The position numbers were made by a program, and so were the translations under genes. Below the pieces are notes generated by a model. That model was not told the origin of the DNA, searched no databases, and saw only the letters and a list, made by a program, of their open reading frames with translations. This document shows, one piece after another, positions 46,155-55,276 of a DNA stretch of 64,000 nt. Source of the DNA: Bacteroidota bacterium (GTDB taxonomy: Bacteria; Bacteroidota; Bacteroidia; 2-12-FULL-35-15); assembly GCA_025963725.1 (NCBI GenBank), contig JAOQAE010000003.1, positions 620,001 to 684,000 on the forward strand, in the 5' to 3' direction. The first letter of the stretch is position 1; every line of letters begins with the position of its first letter.

Positions 46155-47147
46155 ATGGCTAAAGTAACAATAGACGGACACACGATCGAAGTACCCGATG
46201 GGACCACCATCCTGCAGGCTGCGCGGATGATCGTGGAGGACAAAGATTATGTAGGGGCGAACATTGCGCCGCCTACCATGTGCTATTACTCCAAATTAAA
46301 AACAAGCGGAGGATACTGCCGTACCTGCATCGTGAAGGTGACGAAGGGCTCTGAAAAAGATCCGCGCCCGATGCCGAAGCCTGTGGCAAGCTGCAGGACG
46401 AACGTGATGGACGGCATGGAAGTGCAGAACTTAACTTCCCCGGATGTACTCGAAGCACGCAAAGGTGTTGTTGAATTTTTACTGATCAACCACCCGCTCG
46501 ATTGCCCCATCTGCGACCAGGCCGGAGAATGCGACTTGCAGAACCTTGGCTATGAGCACGGAAAAGCAATGACCCGCTACGATTTCAAACGCAGGACATT
46601 CCAGCAGATCGACATCGGCCCGTACATCAAATTGCACATGACCCGCTGCATCCTTTGCTACCGCTGCGTGAAAACTGCCGACCAGATAACCGATACACGC
46701 GTGCACGGCGTAATGAACAGGGGAGATGTTTCGGAGATCAGCACGTATATTAAGAATGTGATCACCAATGATTTTTCAGGAAATGTAATTGACGTGTGCC
46801 CGGTGGGTGCGCTTACCGACAGGACCTTCCGCTTCAAGAGCCGCGTATGGTTCACCAAGCCGATGGACGCGCACCGCAGCTGCACAAAATGTTCAGGCAA
46901 AGTAGCCTTATGGCTCAAAGGAACAGAAGTGCTGCGTGTAACGGCGCGTAAAAACATCTGGGGAGAAGTGGAAGAGTGGATCTGTAACGAATGTCGCTTC
47001 GAGAAAAAGAATGTGAACGACTGGACAATCGAAGGCCCTCGCCATATCGAGCGTCATTCCGTGATCTCCGCGAACCATTATGAGAATTTAGCACAACTGA
47101 AACTGGACGTCAGCAAACAGCAAAAACAGCTATCGGCCCTAAAATAA
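46155..47147 (+). CDS. nuoG: Short NuoG-type subunit (iron-sulfur part of complex I subunit G)
   Basis: This 330-residue protein matches only the N-terminal iron-sulfur half of NuoG. The first domain is a [2Fe-2S] ferredoxin (TMCYYSKLKTSGGYCRTC ... ASCR). Then come the N3/N5-like ligands HPLDCPICDQAGECDLQ, the [4Fe-4S] set CILCYRC ... VCPVGALTDR, and two further CxxC pairs (SCTKCSG, ICNECRF) of the Fe4S4 region. The molybdopterin-like C-terminal domain of E. coli NuoG (about 900 residues) is absent. From memory, short forms are usual in Bacteroidota, so I do not call it truncated. Confidence 0.92.
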   Translation: MAKVTIDGHTIEVPDGTTILQAARMIVEDKDYVGANIAPPTMCYYSKLKTSGGYCRTCIVKVTKGSEKDPRPMPKPVASCRTNVMDGMEVQNLTSPDVLEARKGVVEFLLINHPLDCPICDQAGECDLQNLGYEHGKAMTRYDFKRRTFQQIDIGPYIKLHMTRCILCYRCVKTADQITDTRVHGVMNRGDVSEISTYIKNVITNDFSGNVIDVCPVGALTDRTFRFKSRVWFTKPMDAHRSCTKCSGKVALWLKGTEVLRVTARKNIWGEVEEWICNECRFEKKNVNDWTIEGPRHIERHSVISANHYENLAQLKLDVSKQQKQLSALK

Positions 47148-47182
47148 CCTTGCCTTATTAAGGAAAGACATAAAAGGAAACT

Positions 47183-48220
47183 ATGACATTACAGAGCTTG
47201 CTTATTTACAAAGGAATAATGGTACTTGCCGTGTTTGCAATTACATTATTGGTTGCAACCTACAGCACTTATGCTGAACGTAAGATCGCTGCATTCCTGC
47301 AGGATCGTATCGGCCCCGACCGTGCCGGCCCTTTCGGGATCCTGCAGCCGCTTGCCGATGCCGTGAAAATGTTCATGAAGGAAGAGATGATCCCTTCCGT
47401 TTCCAACAAGGCATTGTTTATCCTTGGCCCTTCTATCGCCATGCTCACCGCCTGCTTAACAGGTGTTGTGATCCCCTGGGGAAAATCATTGTGGATCGGC
47501 GGAACGGAATATCCATTGCAGATCACAGACCTTAACATCGGCATCCTTTATTTGTTCGGCGTGATCTCCCTCGGAGTTTACGGGATCATGATCGGCGGTT
47601 GGGCGTCCAACAATAAATATTCGCTGCTTGGCGGGATCCGCGCATCTTCCCAGATGATCAGCTACGAGGTGGCAATGGGCCTTTCCATCATTGCGCTTGT
47701 AATGACAACAGGCTCCCTGAGCTTAAGGGAAATTGCAGCGCAGCAATCGGGATGGCACTGGAACGTAGTGTACCAGCCTTTGGGCTGTTTGATCTTCATC
47801 ATCTGCGCTTTCGCGGAAACCAACCGTGCACCATTCGATTTGCCGGAGTGTGAAACCGAATTAGTGGGTGGTTACCACACAGAGTACAGCTCCATGAAAT
47901 TAGGGTTCTTCCTCTTCGCGGAATACATCAACATGTTCATTTCATCGGCGGTGATCTCCACCTTCTATTTCGGTGGCTACAACATGCCGTTTATTGGCCG
48001 CTGGGTGCATGACCCTAACTGGTTAGCCGTATTAGGGATCGTTTTCCTTTTTGTAAAGATCTCTTTCTTTATCTTCTTCTTCATGTGGGTTCGCTGGACA
48101 CTGCCGCGCTTCCGCTACGATCAGCTGATGAACTTAGGATGGAAGATCCTGATCCCGTTGTCAATTTTGAATATCGTGATCACAGGATTTGTGATGTATT
48201 TTACAGGAAGCCTGAATTAA
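47183..48220 (+). CDS. nuoH: NADH-quinone oxidoreductase subunit H
   Basis: This 345-residue membrane subunit has about eight TM helices and the conserved loops STYAERKIAAFLQDRIGPDRAG and AETNRAPFDLPECETELVGGYHTEYS, which form the quinone-access channel at the base of the peripheral arm. It is complete. An unrelated four-helix-bundle gene with inverted-repeat ends lies between it and nuoI. Confidence 0.97.
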   Translation: MTLQSLLIYKGIMVLAVFAITLLVATYSTYAERKIAAFLQDRIGPDRAGPFGILQPLADAVKMFMKEEMIPSVSNKALFILGPSIAMLTACLTGVVIPWGKSLWIGGTEYPLQITDLNIGILYLFGVISLGVYGIMIGGWASNNKYSLLGGIRASSQMISYEVAMGLSIIALVMTTGSLSLREIAAQQSGWHWNVVYQPLGCLIFIICAFAETNRAPFDLPECETELVGGYHTEYSSMKLGFFLFAEYINMFISSAVISTFYFGGYNMPFIGRWVHDPNWLAVLGIVFLFVKISFFIFFFMWVRWTLPRFRYDQLMNLGWKILIPLSILNIVITGFVMYFTGSLN

Positions 48221-48235
48221 TAAGTTGGCAGTATG

Positions 48236-48726
48236 CAGTTGGCAAAGATGAGGGATGCGAAATGAGAATAGTTCTTTAGTTTATTTATGGGTAGTTACAG
48301 GGATTTAAAAGTGTATCAAAAGGCATTTGATTTATCAATGCTCATTTTTAAAGAATCAAGGAATTTTCCTTCCGAGGAGAAATTTGGATTGACGAGCCAG
48401 ATCAGGAGATCATCGCGCTCGGTGTGTTCAAATGTAGGGGAAGGCTACAGGAAGCGGATCTATCCCGCGCATTTTGTAAGCAAATGTTCCGATGCCGACA
48501 TGGAGAACAGTGAAACGCAGGTATGGCTTGATTTCGCACTGGCCTGTGAGTATATAACAAAAGAAACGTACGATGATTATTTTAATCGTTCAGAAGAAAT
48601 AGGAAGGATGATCAATCACATGATTGAGAATCCTGAAAGATATAAAGGAAGTAAATAGAGAGTTAATAATTATAAAAAATACAGTCAGTAATTGTTTCAT
48701 ACGGTAAATCGGATCTTTGCCAACTG
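48236..48726. mobile_element. Candidate mini-element: four-helix-bundle gene in a 14-bp perfect inverted repeat
   Basis: CAGTTGGCAAAGAT (48236-48249) and ATCTTTGCCAACTG (48713-48726) are perfect inverted repeats enclosing one complete gene (491 bp). Further outward, AGTTGGCAG upstream is mirrored by CTGCCAACT downstream. The unit splits nuoH from nuoI. No transposase is present, so any movement would be in trans. This is a candidate, not a recognised element. Confidence 0.5.
48287..48658 (+). CDS. Four-helix-bundle protein (S23/IVP family)
   Basis: This 123-residue protein is of the family found in 23S rRNA intervening sequences and related to the Avd protein of diversity-generating retroelements. 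Signatures are the start YRDLKVYQKAFDLSMLIF, then EEKFGLTSQIRRSSRSVCSNVGEGY and ENSETQVWLDFALACEY. It is thought to bind nucleic acid, and the function of stand-alone copies is unknown. No rRNA or reverse transcriptase is nearby. It sits within a 14-bp perfect inverted repeat between nuoH and nuoI. Confidence 0.88.
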   Translation: MGSYRDLKVYQKAFDLSMLIFKESRNFPSEEKFGLTSQIRRSSRSVCSNVGEGYRKRIYPAHFVSKCSDADMENSETQVWLDFALACEYITKETYDDYFNRSEEIGRMINHMIENPERYKGSK

Positions 48727-48756
48727 ACCAATTGCCAACTGCCAACTAAATAAACA

Positions 48757-49401
48757 ATGCAATTAACGAACCGATCAAAAGTTGTTTCCAAAAAAGAAAT
48801 GACCTTCGTTGAAAGAATGTATCTCCCTGCTATTTTCAGCGGGATGATGATCACTTTCAGCCACTTTTTCAGAAAGAAGCCTACCATTAAATATCCTGAG
48901 CAAACACGTGAATTCAGCGGAGTGTTCCGCGGGCAGCACGTATTGAAGCGCGATGAGAACGGAGCCGAACGCTGCACAGCCTGCGGATTGTGCGCGGTTG
49001 CATGTCCGGCCGAAGCCATCACCATGACCGCTGCGGAGCGTGAGCCGGGAGAAGAGCATTTGTACCGCGAAGAAAAATACGCGGCTAAGTACGAGATCAA
49101 CATGCTGCGCTGCATTTTCTGCGGCGACTGTGAAGAAGCTTGTCCGAAGGAAGCCATCTTTTTAACCGACCGTAAGGTGGATACCATGTACAACCGCGGA
49201 GCCCTTGTTTTTGGAAAAGATATCCTGGTTGAATCGTTAGAGAACCCGATCGACCTCTCCAAGCGCCAGACCCCGGAAGTGAAAGAGTTCAAGAAGCAGA
49301 AAGGCTATCAGCACAATGAAACGCATGACCTGAACACAAGAACGGAGATGGATCCGAAGAATCCGCGTCCTGTTCAGAAAAAGAAATTAGGCAACAGCTA
49401 A
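48757..49401 (+). CDS. nuoI: NADH-quinone oxidoreductase subunit I
   Basis: This 214-residue ferredoxin-like subunit has two [4Fe-4S] motifs, CTACGLCAVACPAEAIT and CIFCGDCEEACPKEAIF, holding clusters N6a and N6b that pass electrons to N2 in NuoB. The ATG at 48757 is used; a second ATG 14 codons later is possible. The spacer before it carries TTGCCAACTG boxes. The C-terminal 45 residues are a charged tail. Confidence 0.96.
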   Translation: MQLTNRSKVVSKKEMTFVERMYLPAIFSGMMITFSHFFRKKPTIKYPEQTREFSGVFRGQHVLKRDENGAERCTACGLCAVACPAEAITMTAAEREPGEEHLYREEKYAAKYEINMLRCIFCGDCEEACPKEAIFLTDRKVDTMYNRGALVFGKDILVESLENPIDLSKRQTPEVKEFKKQKGYQHNETHDLNTRTEMDPKNPRPVQKKKLGNS

Positions 49402-49423
49402 ACACAGACAACGACACTCGTAT

Positions 49424-49921
49424 ATGACAACTTACTTGTTTTACTTTCTATCATTCCTTGCCATCATGTTTGCCTTAATGGTGGTGTTATCTAAAAATCC
49501 TATTCACAGCGTATTATACTTAGTGCTTACTTTCTTCGCGATCGCGGGGCATTATGTATTGCTCAATGCGCAGTTCCTTGCAGCGGTGCACATCATTGTG
49601 TATGCCGGCGCCATCATGGTGCTCTTCCTCTTCGTGATCATGCTGCTGAACCTTAACAAGGAAACCGAGCCGCACAAAAGCTTATGGCTGAAAGGCATGG
49701 CAGCTGTTGCTTCCGGGTCGCTGCTGGTTGTGCTTGTGGGCTCGCTTAAAAATGCAGGACAAATGCAGGCTGCAGCGCCTTATAATGGCAGCATCGGACT
49801 GATCGAGAACTTAGGGCAAACATTGTTTCATGAATTCTTATTGCCGTTTGAAGTTGCGTCCATCTTATTATTGGGTGCAATGGTAGGTGCGGTAATGTTA
49901 GGAAAGAAAAGTATCAAATAA
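49424..49921 (+). CDS. nuoJ: NADH-quinone oxidoreductase subunit J
   Basis: This 165-residue membrane subunit with five TM helices has the typical LVVLSKNPIHSVLYLVLTFFAIAGHYVLL and VHIIVYAGAIMVLFLFVIMLLNL, the latter containing the pi-bulge helix region of complex I. It starts 22 nt after nuoI and ends 12 nt before nuoK. Confidence 0.95.
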   Translation: MTTYLFYFLSFLAIMFALMVVLSKNPIHSVLYLVLTFFAIAGHYVLLNAQFLAAVHIIVYAGAIMVLFLFVIMLLNLNKETEPHKSLWLKGMAAVASGSLLVVLVGSLKNAGQMQAAAPYNGSIGLIENLGQTLFHEFLLPFEVASILLLGAMVGAVMLGKKSIK

Positions 49922-49933
49922 ATATAATCGGCT

Positions 49934-50239
49934 ATGCAAATTTCAATCAACTGGTATCTTTTATTAAGCGCGGTGCTGTTCACCATCGGCGTATTAGGCG
50001 TGCTCTTCCGTAGAAATGCCATCATCATCTTTATGTCGATAGAGCTCATGCTGAATGCCGTGAACCTTTTGCTTGTGGCGTTTTCGAGCTATTTGTCCGA
50101 CAGCAAAGGGCAGGTGTTCGTGTTCTTCATCATGGCGGTGGCTGCTGCTGAGGTGGCAGTCGGGCTTGCGATCCTGATGAGTGTATACAGGAATTCGAAA
50201 TCGACGGATATTAACAGTCTGAACAAGCTCAAAGGATAA
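49934..50239 (+). CDS. nuoK: NADH-quinone oxidoreductase subunit K
   Basis: This 101-residue subunit has three TM helices, with conserved [20 protein letters not shown] (membrane Glu in the proton path) and [16 protein letters not shown] (second Glu). Length and motifs are complete. The 91-nt gap to nuoL contains a TTGCCAACTG box (50307-50316). Confidence 0.96.
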   Translation: MQISINWYLLLSAVLFTIGVLGVLFRRNAIIIFMSIELMLNAVNLLLVAFSSYLSDSKGQVFVFFIMAVAAAEVAVGLAILMSVYRNSKSTDINSLNKLKG

Positions 50240-50330
50240 TCGAATAAATTTAAAAGCAAAAATTTACACAGTTCGTGAAACACAGTGCGGCAATTGCCAA
50301 AGCCTATTGCCAACTGCAAATTGAAAAGTT

Positions 50331-52229
50331 ATGATAAAATTAGTTGGATTGGTTCCGCTTCTTCCCCTGGTCGGTTTTTTGATCATCGGATTTTTTGGGA
50401 AAAAATTATCAAAGGGATTAGCCGGGGTGATTGGCAGCGCTGCTGTGTTTGCAGCCTTTGCAGTTGCAGTCGGAATATTTTTTGAGCTGAACGGGCAGGC
50501 TGATAAATCGGTCACCGTTCCATTGTTCAGCTGGATCACTGCAGGCAAGCTGTCGGTGCCATTCTCCTTTTTGATAGATCCGCTTTCTTCCTTATTCCTG
50601 TTGATCATCACCGGGATCGGCTTCCTGATCCACGTGTACTCAACCGCTTACATGCACGACGATGAGGGCTTTTCCCGCTTCTTCGCTTACCTGAACCTCT
50701 TTATCTTTTTCATGCTTCTGCTCGTGCTGGGCTCCAACTACCTCATCATGTTCGTAGGCTGGGAAGGTGTTGGATTATGCTCCTACCTGCTCATCGGGTT
50801 CTGGTTCAAAAATACCGCTTACAACAATGCGGCAAAAAAGGCATTCATCATGAACCGCATCGGTGACCTTGGTTTCCTGCTCGGGATCATCCTCATCTTC
50901 GTAACATTCGGAAGCATCTCTTACCACGAAGTATTCGAACAGGCAAAAAGCTACGCTACAGGCACCCCGGTTTTAACTGCGATCGCCTTGCTGTTATTTG
51001 TAGGTGCAATGGGTAAAAGCGCGCAGCTACCATTATACACCTGGCTTCCGGATGCGATGGCGGGCCCGACACCTGTATCCGCACTGATCCACGCAGCAAC
51101 CATGGTAACTGCCGGGATCTACATGATCGCGCGCTCCAACATCTTATACACGCTTTCGCCGGATGCAATGTCGGTAGTGGCGATCATCGGCGTTTGCACG
51201 GCTTTGTTTGCAGCGACGATCGGACTTGCACAGAACGATATTAAGAAAGTGCTTGCATACTCAACGGTTTCCCAGTTAGGCTACATGTTCCTTGCATTGG
51301 GCGTAGGCGCATACACCGGCGCTGTGTTCCATGTAATGACGCATGCATTCTTCAAAGCATTATTGTTCCTCGGCGCAGGAAGCGTGATCCACGCGATGAG
51401 CGGCGAGCAGGACATCCGCAAAATGGGCGGACTGAAAAAATACATTCCGATCACGCAGATGACCTTCCTGATCGGAACGCTTGCTATCTCCGGCTTCCCG
51501 GGTTTCTCGGGATTCTTCTCAAAGGATGAGATCCTGGCGCATGCGTATGAGCACAACAAAGTATTATGGTTCGTTGGGATCTTAACTGCGGGGATGACCA
51601 CCTTCTACATGTTCCGCTTGTACTTCCTCACGTTCAAAGGCACATTCCGCGGCACACACGAGCAGGAGCATCACCTGCACGAATCACCGAAAGCGATGAC
51701 CATTCCATTGATCATTCTGGCGGTGCTTTCCCTGCTGGGCGGATTGATCGGCATCCCGGAAGTATTAGGCGGACGCCATTTCCTTGAAGAATTCCTTAAG
51801 CCTGTTTTCGAAGATTCATCCTTCAGGCTCGTCCATCACTTATCCCATAATACGGAATATATCCTGATGGCTGTTGCTGTTGCAGTGATGGCGGGATCGA
51901 TCTGGTATGCGTACAAAACATACGTTACCGATAAAACAGTTCCTGCAGAAAGCGAAGAGGAATTGAACCCGCTTCACAAATTGGTGTACAGGAAATACAT
52001 GGTAGATGAGCTGTATGAATCCATCATCACAAAGCCTTTGAACTTTATCGGCGAAGGATTGCACAAGGTGGTGGATAACCAGATCGTGGATGGCGTAGTG
52101 AATGGCTGCGGCTATGTGGTGAACGGCGTAAGCGGCGTGATCAGGAAAGCGCAGACGGGTAACATCGGCTTTTATGTATTTGTGATGGTGATCAGCATCG
52201 TGCTGATCCTATTCACCCAATTGTTCTGA
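50331..52229 (+). CDS. nuoL: NADH-quinone oxidoreductase subunit L
   Basis: This 632-residue antiporter-like proton-pumping subunit is the far end of the membrane arm. Motifs are FVGWEGVGLCSYLLIGFW (key Glu), GAMGKSAQLPLYTWLPDAM, HAATMVTAGIYMIAR and AYSTVSQLGYM with the pumping Lys/His residues. The C-terminal part forms the long lateral helix, after a soluble loop around residues 430-460. Confidence 0.97.
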   Translation: MIKLVGLVPLLPLVGFLIIGFFGKKLSKGLAGVIGSAAVFAAFAVAVGIFFELNGQADKSVTVPLFSWITAGKLSVPFSFLIDPLSSLFLLIITGIGFLIHVYSTAYMHDDEGFSRFFAYLNLFIFFMLLLVLGSNYLIMFVGWEGVGLCSYLLIGFWFKNTAYNNAAKKAFIMNRIGDLGFLLGIILIFVTFGSISYHEVFEQAKSYATGTPVLTAIALLLFVGAMGKSAQLPLYTWLPDAMAGPTPVSALIHAATMVTAGIYMIARSNILYTLSPDAMSVVAIIGVCTALFAATIGLAQNDIKKVLAYSTVSQLGYMFLALGVGAYTGAVFHVMTHAFFKALLFLGAGSVIHAMSGEQDIRKMGGLKKYIPITQMTFLIGTLAISGFPGFSGFFSKDEILAHAYEHNKVLWFVGILTAGMTTFYMFRLYFLTFKGTFRGTHEQEHHLHESPKAMTIPLIILAVLSLLGGLIGIPEVLGGRHFLEEFLKPVFEDSSFRLVHHLSHNTEYILMAVAVAVMAGSIWYAYKTYVTDKTVPAESEEELNPLHKLVYRKYMVDELYESIITKPLNFIGEGLHKVVDNQIVDGVVNGCGYVVNGVSGVIRKAQTGNIGFYVFVMVISIVLILFTQLF

Positions 52230-52329
52230 TTTGAGTAGGCCCGTTCCCCCGTTTATCCTGAGCGAAGCCGAAGGAAGTGGGTTAGGGGTGTGTTATAAAT
52301 GAAACTTAGAGATTAGAATTTAAAAACAT
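52230..52329. repeat. nuoL-nuoM spacer: fused remnants of two repeat families
   Basis: CCTGAGCGAAGCCGAAGGA (related to the element at 33748) runs directly into GTGGGTTAGGGGTGTGTT (the end arm of the element at 18082-18300). Neither is complete. There is no gene. Confidence 0.6.
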
Positions 52330-53793
52330 ATGATCACATTACTATTGATATTTTTTCCTTTGGTTGCAGCATTACTGCTGTTAATGGTAAAAGGCGAACA
52401 GGTTAAGAAGATCGCGTTGGGAGCTGCGGTTGTGGAGTTTATAATTTCCATTGCCGCCGTTGCGCAGTTCCGGCACAATGCAGATACACAGTTTGTGTTC
52501 AACATGCCATGGATCAAATCACTTGGGATCAGTTTCCATGTGGGCATGGACGGCATTTCCCTGCTGCTCGTGCTGCTCACTACCTTCCTTGTGCCGGTTA
52601 TCATTCTTACCTCTTTCAGGAAAGCGTATAAGAACCCTACCGCATTTTATTCGCTGATCCTTGCCATGCAGTTCGCCCTCATCGGTGTGTTTGTTTCATT
52701 GGATGGCTTCCTGTTCTATGTGTTCTGGGAATTGGCGCTCATCCCGATCTATTTCATTTGTTTGCTTTGGGGCGGCGAAGACCGTGCACGCATCACCTTT
52801 AAATTCTTTGTATACACGTTAGCAGGGTCGTTACTGATGCTTGCGGGCCTGATCTACCTGTACCAGAATTCAGCGGCTCATACGTTTGATATTGCCAACT
52901 TATATGCAGCCGGTCAAAACATGGATGTGCTTCACCAGGGATATGTGTTCTGGGCGATGTTCATGGCTTTCGCGATCAAGATGCCGGTATTCCCTTTCCA
53001 TACATGGCAGCCCGATACGTACACCACTGCTCCAACGCAGGGCACAATGATGCTTTCGGGGATCATGCTGAAAATGGGCGTTTACGGAGTGATCCGCTGG
53101 CTGCTGCCTTTGGCTCCGCTCGGCGTTGAGCATTGGGCGCACCTTGCCATCACGCTTGCCGTGATCGGGATCGTTTATACCTCTTGCATCGCTATCGTTC
53201 AGAAAGATTTCAAGCGTTTGATCGCTTATTCATCCATTGCCCACGTCGGGCTTATCGCTGCGGGGATCCTTGCCGGAAATGTGCAGGGCGTGCAGGGTGC
53301 AATGATCCAGATGATCAGCCACGGCGTGAACGTTGTCGGCTTGTTCTTCATTGTTGATATGCTGCAGTCGCGCTTAGGCACAAGGGATATTTCTTCAATG
53401 GGAGGCATCCGGAACCTGAACCCGCAATTCGCGGTGCTGTTCCTCATTGTATTATTAGGAAGCGTTGCCTTGCCGCTTACCAACGGATTTATCGGAGAGT
53501 TCCTGCTGATCAACGGCGTTTACCAGTACAATGCATGGCTGGCTGCTTTTGCAGGATTAACAGTGATCCTGGGTGCGGTGTACATGCTGCGCAGCTACCA
53601 GTCGATCATGCTGGGCGAAACCAACGCGGTAACCGCCGTGTTCCCTCCGCTGGAAGGATATGAAAAAGCAGTGCTTGTGATCATTTGTGCAGCTATCATT
53701 GTGTTCGGGGTGTACCCGAAACCGCTGCTCGACATTGCAGAGCCTTCAGTTATAAAATTAGTGGACAGCTTCAGGGCGGCAACGGGGAAATAG
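52330..53793 (+). CDS. nuoM: NADH-quinone oxidoreductase subunit M
   Basis: This 487-residue antiporter-like proton-pumping subunit has FYVFWELALIPIYFICLLWG with the conserved Glu, then AFAIKMPVFPFHTWQPDTYT and LIAYSSIAHVGLI. It has about 14 TM helices and normal length. A CCCCTCTC palindromic repeat follows the stop. Confidence 0.97.
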   Translation: MITLLLIFFPLVAALLLLMVKGEQVKKIALGAAVVEFIISIAAVAQFRHNADTQFVFNMPWIKSLGISFHVGMDGISLLLVLLTTFLVPVIILTSFRKAYKNPTAFYSLILAMQFALIGVFVSLDGFLFYVFWELALIPIYFICLLWGGEDRARITFKFFVYTLAGSLLMLAGLIYLYQNSAAHTFDIANLYAAGQNMDVLHQGYVFWAMFMAFAIKMPVFPFHTWQPDTYTTAPTQGTMMLSGIMLKMGVYGVIRWLLPLAPLGVEHWAHLAITLAVIGIVYTSCIAIVQKDFKRLIAYSSIAHVGLIAAGILAGNVQGVQGAMIQMISHGVNVVGLFFIVDMLQSRLGTRDISSMGGIRNLNPQFAVLFLIVLLGSVALPLTNGFIGEFLLINGVYQYNAWLAAFAGLTVILGAVYMLRSYQSIMLGETNAVTAVFPPLEGYEKAVLVIICAAIIVFGVYPKPLLDIAEPSVIKLVDSFRAATGK

Positions 53794-53796
53794 AAA

Positions 53797-53838
53797 ACCT
53801 CAGCCCTTAATCCCCTCTCAAAAGAGAAGGGCTGTGTG
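53797..53838. repeat. Palindromic repeat, CCCCTCTCC family (nuoM-nuoN spacer)
   Basis: CCTCAGCCCTTAATCCCCTC with an AGAGAAGGGCTG return arm. It has the same orientation and wording as the nuoB-nuoC element (TTAATCCCCTCTC). Confidence 0.7.
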
Positions 53839-53895
53839 AATAAAAATATAGAAATGCAGGATCGTATCATCGGCCTGTGGTGAAAAATAAAAATT

Positions 53896-55266
53896 ATGAC
53901 AGCATTAATATTACTTTCTGCATTAGGTGTAATAGCATTACTGGCTGAGATCTTCAGCTTCAAAAAATTACTGTACCCGGTTGTGATCCTCGGCCTGATC
54001 ACCACTTTCGTGCTGAACCTGGTTGACTGGAACACCGATAAACTATGGTATGGCATGATGCGCTACGATAATTTCGCAGTGGCGTTTTCTTCTGTGCTGA
54101 TCGGCATCACCACGCTCTGGTTCATTATGGCGGAAAACTTTTTCAAGGAAGAATCGAGCCTTACCGACCACTTTGCGCTGATCCTGTTTGCGCTTGTCGG
54201 CGGAATTGTAATGGTGTCGTACACCAACATGACCATGCTGTTCCTTGGTATCGAGATCTTATCCATTCCAATGTATGTGCTCGCAGCCAGCAAAAAAGAA
54301 GATGTTTCTTCCAATGAGGCAGGCTTCAAATACCTTATTCTTGGCGCATTTTCCACAGGCTTCCTCTTATTCGGCATTGCGCTGATCTATGGCTCTACAG
54401 CCTCTTTCGACCTTCCGGTGATCGCAGATTTTATTACTTCTCATAACGGTGCGGTACCGGGAATGTTTTACATAGGCATCCTGCTCATCCTTGTTGCGAT
54501 GGTGTTCAAGGTGTCGGCTGTTCCTTTCCATTTCTGGGCGCCGGATGTTTACCAGGGAGCGCCTACATCGGTTACGGCCTTTATGGCAACCATTGTGAAG
54601 ACAGCTGCTTTTGCTGCATTCCTTCGCCTGTTCGCATCAACGTTTGCGGGAGCTGGAAGTGTTTGGATCGATGTGCTGTGGGTGATCGCCGCGCTTACAT
54701 TGCTTGTCGGAAATATCACTGCGGTGGTGCAAACCAGCACGAAGCGCATGCTTGCGTATTCCAGCATCGCACATGCAGGTTACATGCTGCTTGCGCTGAT
54801 CGCGCTCAACAGCTTTACACAAAGCTCGGTGCTGTTCTATTCACTTGCTTACTCCATCGGCTCCATTGCATCATTCGGTGTGCTGGGCATTGTAGCAACT
54901 TCAAGAGGGAACGATACAACAGATGCATTCAACGGACTTGCAAAAACAAATCCGCTGCTGGCGGTTGCCATGACGGTTGCCTTGCTTTCACTTGCCGGGA
55001 TCCCGCCAACAGCAGGCTTCTTTGCGAAGTATTATATTTTCACTGCTGCATTTGCAAGCGGCTACGGCTGGCTTGTGCTCATCGCTATCCTTGCATCGCT
55101 TATCGGGGTGTATTATTATTTCCGCATCATTATCGCGATGTTCTTTAAGGAAAGCACGGAAGCTGCGATCGAAGTAACGGCAAACCATAAGCTGCTGTTC
55201 ATCCTTACCATTGTGCTCACCATCGCATTAGGATTGTTCCCTGATTTTATTATCAGGTTGCTGTAA
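53896..55266 (+). CDS. nuoN: NADH-quinone oxidoreductase subunit N
   Basis: This 456-residue antiporter-like subunit is the last gene of the nuo operon. Motifs are MLFLGIEILSIPMYVLAASKKED, MVFKVSAVPFHFWAPDVYQGAPTSVTAFMA and KRMLAYSSIAHAGYMLLAL. It is complete, with about 13-14 TM helices. The operon ends in palindromic repeats (55277-55404) that may act as its terminator. Confidence 0.97.
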   Translation: MTALILLSALGVIALLAEIFSFKKLLYPVVILGLITTFVLNLVDWNTDKLWYGMMRYDNFAVAFSSVLIGITTLWFIMAENFFKEESSLTDHFALILFALVGGIVMVSYTNMTMLFLGIEILSIPMYVLAASKKEDVSSNEAGFKYLILGAFSTGFLLFGIALIYGSTASFDLPVIADFITSHNGAVPGMFYIGILLILVAMVFKVSAVPFHFWAPDVYQGAPTSVTAFMATIVKTAAFAAFLRLFASTFAGAGSVWIDVLWVIAALTLLVGNITAVVQTSTKRMLAYSSIAHAGYMLLALIALNSFTQSSVLFYSLAYSIGSIASFGVLGIVATSRGNDTTDAFNGLAKTNPLLAVAMTVALLSLAGIPPTAGFFAKYYIFTAAFASGYGWLVLIAILASLIGVYYYFRIIIAMFFKESTEAAIEVTANHKLLFILTIVLTIALGLFPDFIIRLL

Positions 55267-55276
55267 GCTGATTTGT

